Below, in pieces: positions 18,126 through 18,806 of a DNA stretch of 18,806 bases. Position 1 is the stretch's first letter, and each line of letters begins with the position of its first letter. The notes under the pieces were generated by a model. The model ran no database searches and was not told where the DNA came from. It saw nothing but the letters and a program-made list of their open reading frames with translations. The position numbers and the translations under genes were made by a program. Source of the stretch: Auxenochlorella pyrenoidosa (Eukaryota > Chlorophyta > Trebouxiophyceae > Chlorellales > Chlorellaceae); contig KQ481938.1 in the NCBI GenBank assembly GCA_001430745.1, positions 356,758-375,563 on the forward strand, given 5' to 3'.

Positions 18126-18806
18126 TCAGGCCATGTCAGGAGCGGGAGCGGGAGCAGGCACAGGGGCGCCTGCCGGGCCGCCAACGCCGACTGCAGGATA
18201 GGACGGGGCGGAAAGGCAAAAAAACTGATGTAAACGACGGGAAGAGAACTGGGCAAAGTTGGTGGCAGGTTCATGCACACTTGGCAGGGCATGCTGATGG
18301 GCCCGAGTCAGAAGCAGCAACGCATGTTCCTGCTGGGTTTGGGGTCGAACAGGCAACACAGAGCCGCAGGGGACATGTGGGTGAAAGCATGGAGAGTGCG
18401 TTGAGCGCAGCCCAGCCCCACCAATCATTCGCTTCGGGATGAGCGCGCAGTCGCAGTCGGTCGCCAGCTGCGCAGCAGACGGCACGGCACCATGGGAAGG
18501 CGGATTGCGCTCAGCAGCAAAGCAACGCCGGAAACGCAGAGTCAGATCAAGGGAGGCTTGCCATAGGACCATGAATGCGTGCTACTACGGCCGCTGAGCT
18601 ACCTGGAGGGACAGGGGCAAGCCCTGCCCCGGCTGCAGGCAGGGGAGGCAGCCCCCCCCCCCCCCCCCCCAGCCCTGCAGCGCACTTTGGGCGACTCGGG
18701 GGCGTCGTATCCGGCCTGCCACAGCGCCTTGCACTTGTCCACCATCCTGCCCAGCAAGGAGCAGCCCACGCGGGAGGAGCAGATGGAGTCGTCAAAAGGG
18801 AGGTAG
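18126..18806 (-). CDS. C-terminal exons of an uncharacterised gene (5' partial), possibly GCN2-like
   Basis: Exons 18806-18686 (partial), 18467-18422 and 18190-18126. The donors AAA|GTGCGC (phase 0) and ATTG|GTGGGG (phase 1) fit acceptors CTGCGCAG and a strong polypyrimidine CCTATCCTGCAG. The joined C-terminus reads YLPFDDSICSSRVGCSLLGR, MVDKCKALWQAGYDAPESPK, LATDCDCALIPKRMI and then a VGVGGPAG, Ala/Pro-rich end at the TGA 18128-18126. The spacing C-S-x3-G-x2-LL-x-RM-x5-ALW-x-AG faintly resembles the HisRS-like anticodon-binding domain that closes the eIF2alpha kinase GCN2; this is a weak resemblance and not an identification. The first exon is convincing; the 46-nt middle exon rests only on phase and splice signals. 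Confidence 0.45.
18652..18670. repeat. C19 homopolymer in an intron
   Basis: A run of 19 C lies on the plus strand just downstream, in the minus-strand gene's direction, of the donor at 18685. Homopolymers of this length are prone to sequencing error and to length variation. It lies in an intron in my model, so it should not affect the protein. Confidence 0.8.

Overview
The window is nuclear DNA of a GC-rich green alga. A Chlorella-type trebouxiophyte is my inference from four things: G/C at third codon positions, short (65-460 bp) GT-GCAG introns, Ala/Gln-rich proteins built from GCN and CAG codons, and scattered CAGG repeats. There are no bacterial operons, tRNAs or rRNAs. Genes had to be assembled from exons; I joined exons only where splice sites and reading phase agree.

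Layout. Bases 1-1099 hold the 3' end of a plus-strand gene. Bases 1100-3650 are gene-poor but contain two inverted repeats, one a 43-bp stem and one made of two related membrane-helix ORF fragments pointing away from each other. A three-exon plus-strand gene (3655-4535, 160 aa, candidate N-myristoylated protein) is convergent with the first member of a minus-strand gene family. That family lies in tandem: copy A (5114-6704, 301 aa), copy B (7893-9485, 298 aa) and divergent copy C (10539-11623, 240 aa). Each has an 18-codon first exon, introns of phases 1 and 2, four predicted membrane helices, then an Ala/Glu/Arg-rich helical segment. A and B end in a Trp-rich motif; C stops before it. A and B arose by a ~2.78-kb segmental duplication that also copied the last exon of the convergent gene, now an orphan pseudo-exon near 7082-7409.

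Bases 12232-17662 (minus) carry an 11-exon, 1098-aa DYRK-like protein kinase with unusual catalytic and activation motifs and a ~670-residue low-complexity basic tail. At the right edge (18126-18806, minus) are the last three exons of another gene, with a weak resemblance to the C-terminal HisRS-like domain of GCN2.

The most novel content is the tandem four-helix membrane family. All three copies keep one ACGT-core promoter element, and A and B share a nearly identical 5' block that looks like recent gene conversion. I do not recognise this family.
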